From Desulforapulum autotrophicum (GTDB lineage Bacteria; Desulfobacterota; Desulfobacteria; Desulfobacterales; Desulfolunaceae): a DNA stretch of 64,000 nucleotides. A program made the position numbers and the translations under genes. The DNA lies in NCBI GenBank assembly GCA_020723285.1, contig DYJE01000002.1, positions 282,823-346,822 of the forward strand, in the 5' to 3' direction. The notes below the pieces were generated by a model. That model ran no database searches. It worked only from the letters and a program-made list of their open reading frames with translations, and was not told the DNA's origin. Positions 62,815 to 64,000 of the stretch are shown here, piece after piece; position 1 is the first letter of the stretch, and every line of letters begins with the position of its first letter.

Positions 62815-62956
62815 GATTCTTTTTTTATTTCAGCCGTGGATTAGGGTTTACCACGGCTTTGTTACGCTTAACTCATTTGGGGTTTAAGCGCACGCCAGGC
62901 AAACCGGTGCTAAAATAATAGTACCAAAAATAAAAGATGCCTGTAATTGAATGCGC
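62781..62956 (-). promoter_or_regulatory. Candidate attenuator or riboswitch leader
   Basis: In minus-strand order there are four elements. (1) A nested hairpin with stems at 62888-62892/62952-62956, 62897-62901/62938-62942 and 62906-62912/62919-62925. (2) CGCTTAA/TTAAGCG (62865-62871/62884-62890). (3) CCGTGG stem 62832-62839/62851-62858. (4) The terminator. CCACGGC of element 3 (62833-62839) can instead pair with GCCGTGG of the terminator (62804-62810), giving mutually exclusive folds. No leader peptide rich in Trp, Phe or Tyr was seen. The nested stem pairs slightly better on the + strand. Confidence 0.5.
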
Positions 62957-63121
62957 CATAAAAAAACCTTATTGTTAATGTTCTTTTTTCGATTATACGA
63001 TCAAATCTTTCTTGTCAAGTTCAAATCCACATTAAAAATGCATTATCAAATCCGGTCTATATGGTATATGAATTTAATTATCATTATGATCACCCTAATA
63101 ACCATAAAGAATATCATATAC

Positions 63122-63871
63122 ATGAGAAGATTCTATATTGACCCGAAATCACTTGACGACAAAGAAGCCATGGTCACAGGCCAAGACGCAAAACACCTGA
63201 AAGATGTCCTTCGTCTGGGACCTGGCGACAAAGTGTGCCTGTTTGATGGAACAGGCCATGAATACCTTGCTGAAATACTGGAAATAAGCCCGGATGGAGT
63301 ACGGCTTGACCTCATTAATCACATATCTCATGAATCTGAATCTCCGGTTCGAATCACATTGGCCCAAGCGTTTCTTAAAGACAAAAAAATGGATACCCTG
63401 GTCAGACAGGTTTCCGAACTCGGAATTTCACGATGGCTGCCCTATCAGGCCGCTCGAAGCGTTGCAAGACCGGACCATGATCGATTAAAAGCTCGAAAGG
63501 ATCGCTGGATTAAAATTGTCCGCGAATCATTGAAACAATGCGGCCGATCAAGATTGCCGGAAATATGCGACACCGTATCGTTCCACGATGCGATATCCTC
63601 GGTGTCCGAGTGTGATCTCAAGATTCTTTTCTGGGAAAAATCAGGAACCCCTGTGAATGAGCTCTTAAGCAATGTCACGCAGGACATTTCAAACATCCGA
63701 TCCATCTGTATTTTTCTTGGGCCGGAAGGTGGTTTTGAAGATCATGAGGTCATGGTTGCCGAGCAAAACGGTTTTTCAACCGTTTCACTTGGCCCAAGAA
63801 TTCTCAAAGCAGACACGGCCAGTCTTGCGGCCTGTGTTCTCGCTCAGCACATTTTTGGGGATATGGGGTAA
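63122..63871 (+). CDS. rsmE: 16S rRNA m3U1498 methyltransferase
   Basis: 249 residues. RRFYIDPKSL at the start, TGQDAKHLKDVLRLGPGD (PUA-like region), QAFLKDKKMDTLVRQVSELG, and SPOUT-knot motifs FLGPEGGF and LGPRILKADTA. Methylates U1498 of 16S rRNA. An open frame continues upstream to 62951, but those 57 residues are hydrophobic noise inside the structured leader; the family's usual length of about 245 supports 63122. No strong ribosome site. Confidence 0.93.
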   Translation: MRRFYIDPKSLDDKEAMVTGQDAKHLKDVLRLGPGDKVCLFDGTGHEYLAEILEISPDGVRLDLINHISHESESPVRITLAQAFLKDKKMDTLVRQVSELGISRWLPYQAARSVARPDHDRLKARKDRWIKIVRESLKQCGRSRLPEICDTVSFHDAISSVSECDLKILFWEKSGTPVNELLSNVTQDISNIRSICIFLGPEGGFEDHEVMVAEQNGFSTVSLGPRILKADTASLAACVLAQHIFGDMG

Positions 63872-63878
63872 ATAGTTC

Positions 63879-63907
63879 TTGACAAATATCGGTGTAAAAA
63901 CTATAAA
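63879..63907 (+). promoter_or_regulatory. Sigma-70 promoter of tRNA-Phe
   Basis: TTGACA (63879-63884), 17-base spacer, TATAAA (63902-63907). A near-consensus promoter 18 bases before the tRNA. Confidence 0.85.
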
Positions 63908-63924
63908 GTCCTCGTTTTTGACGC

Positions 63925-64000
<76 letters not shown>

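Noticed and set aside
62951..63121. N-terminal extension of RsmE by 57 residues
   Set aside because: The extension is low-complexity, starts inside a structured leader and would make the protein much longer than the family; MRRFYID at 63122 matches the usual start.

Overview
The window looks like a chromosomal segment of a Gram-negative, AT-rich bacterium, most likely Desulfobacterota (Desulfobacterales-like). The grounds are lipid A and LPS genes (lpxK, an LptF/LptG permease), an archaeal-type early aromatic pathway (a 2-amino-3,7-dideoxy-hept-6-ulosonate synthase next to a type II 3-dehydroquinate synthase) that is common in sulfate-reducing deltaproteobacteria, and an exosortase/PEP-CTERM exopolysaccharide locus. 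The lineage is an inference from gene content; no rRNA is present.

Positions 1-1660 carry, on the + strand, a secreted PEP-CTERM protein and a second protein built from two further copies of the same unrecognised domain. Positions 1936-47765 are almost entirely minus-strand and form one very large exopolysaccharide (EPS) locus. In transcription order from 47765 downwards it holds: chain-length regulator, BY-kinase, initiating sugar transferase, Wza-type export protein, outer-membrane barrel, UDP-glucose dehydrogenase, XrtA-type deacetylase and asparagine synthase. These are followed by an AAA/PD-(D/E)XK accessory gene, then a PP-loop amidotransferase, acyl carrier protein, acyl ligase, EpsI, exosortase, SGNH-like lipoprotein, VOC protein and FemAB-like protein. 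The last part holds glycosyltransferases, acetyltransferases, a Wzx flippase, a second deacetylase, a CapK-like ligase, an O-antigen ligase/polymerase, a degenerate asparagine synthase, a transglutaminase-like protein, a YetA-like protein and WecB.

Positions 47766-52732 are regulatory. A sigma-54-type promoter faces the EPS operon, with a distal palindrome where an enhancer site would sit. A stand-alone receiver, a sigma-54 activator lacking a receiver, and a cyclic-nucleotide-binding/PAS/histidine kinase/receiver hybrid lie divergently. Positions 52743-64000 are ordinary core genes: lpxK, lptF-like, slyX, LemA, a Sel1-repeat protein, a cNMP-binding protein, an MFS transporter, a GNAT, an FKBP isomerase, the aromatic pathway pair, rsmE and tRNA-Phe. 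Two candidate structured RNAs lie here: one at 55201-55356 before slyX, and a multi-hairpin leader ending in a terminator before the aromatic genes (62781-62956).

Working model: WecB and UDP-glucose dehydrogenase supply UDP-ManNAc and UDP-GlcA. Glycosyltransferases build a lipid-linked repeat that Wzx flips; the ligase/polymerase, Wzz-like protein, BY-kinase and Wza polymerise and export it. Exosortase sorts PEP-CTERM proteins such as the one at 279. The ACP/ligase/amidotransferase set and three asparagine synthase relatives suggest acyl or amide decoration of the polymer. Expression is probably under sigma-54 and phosphorelay control.
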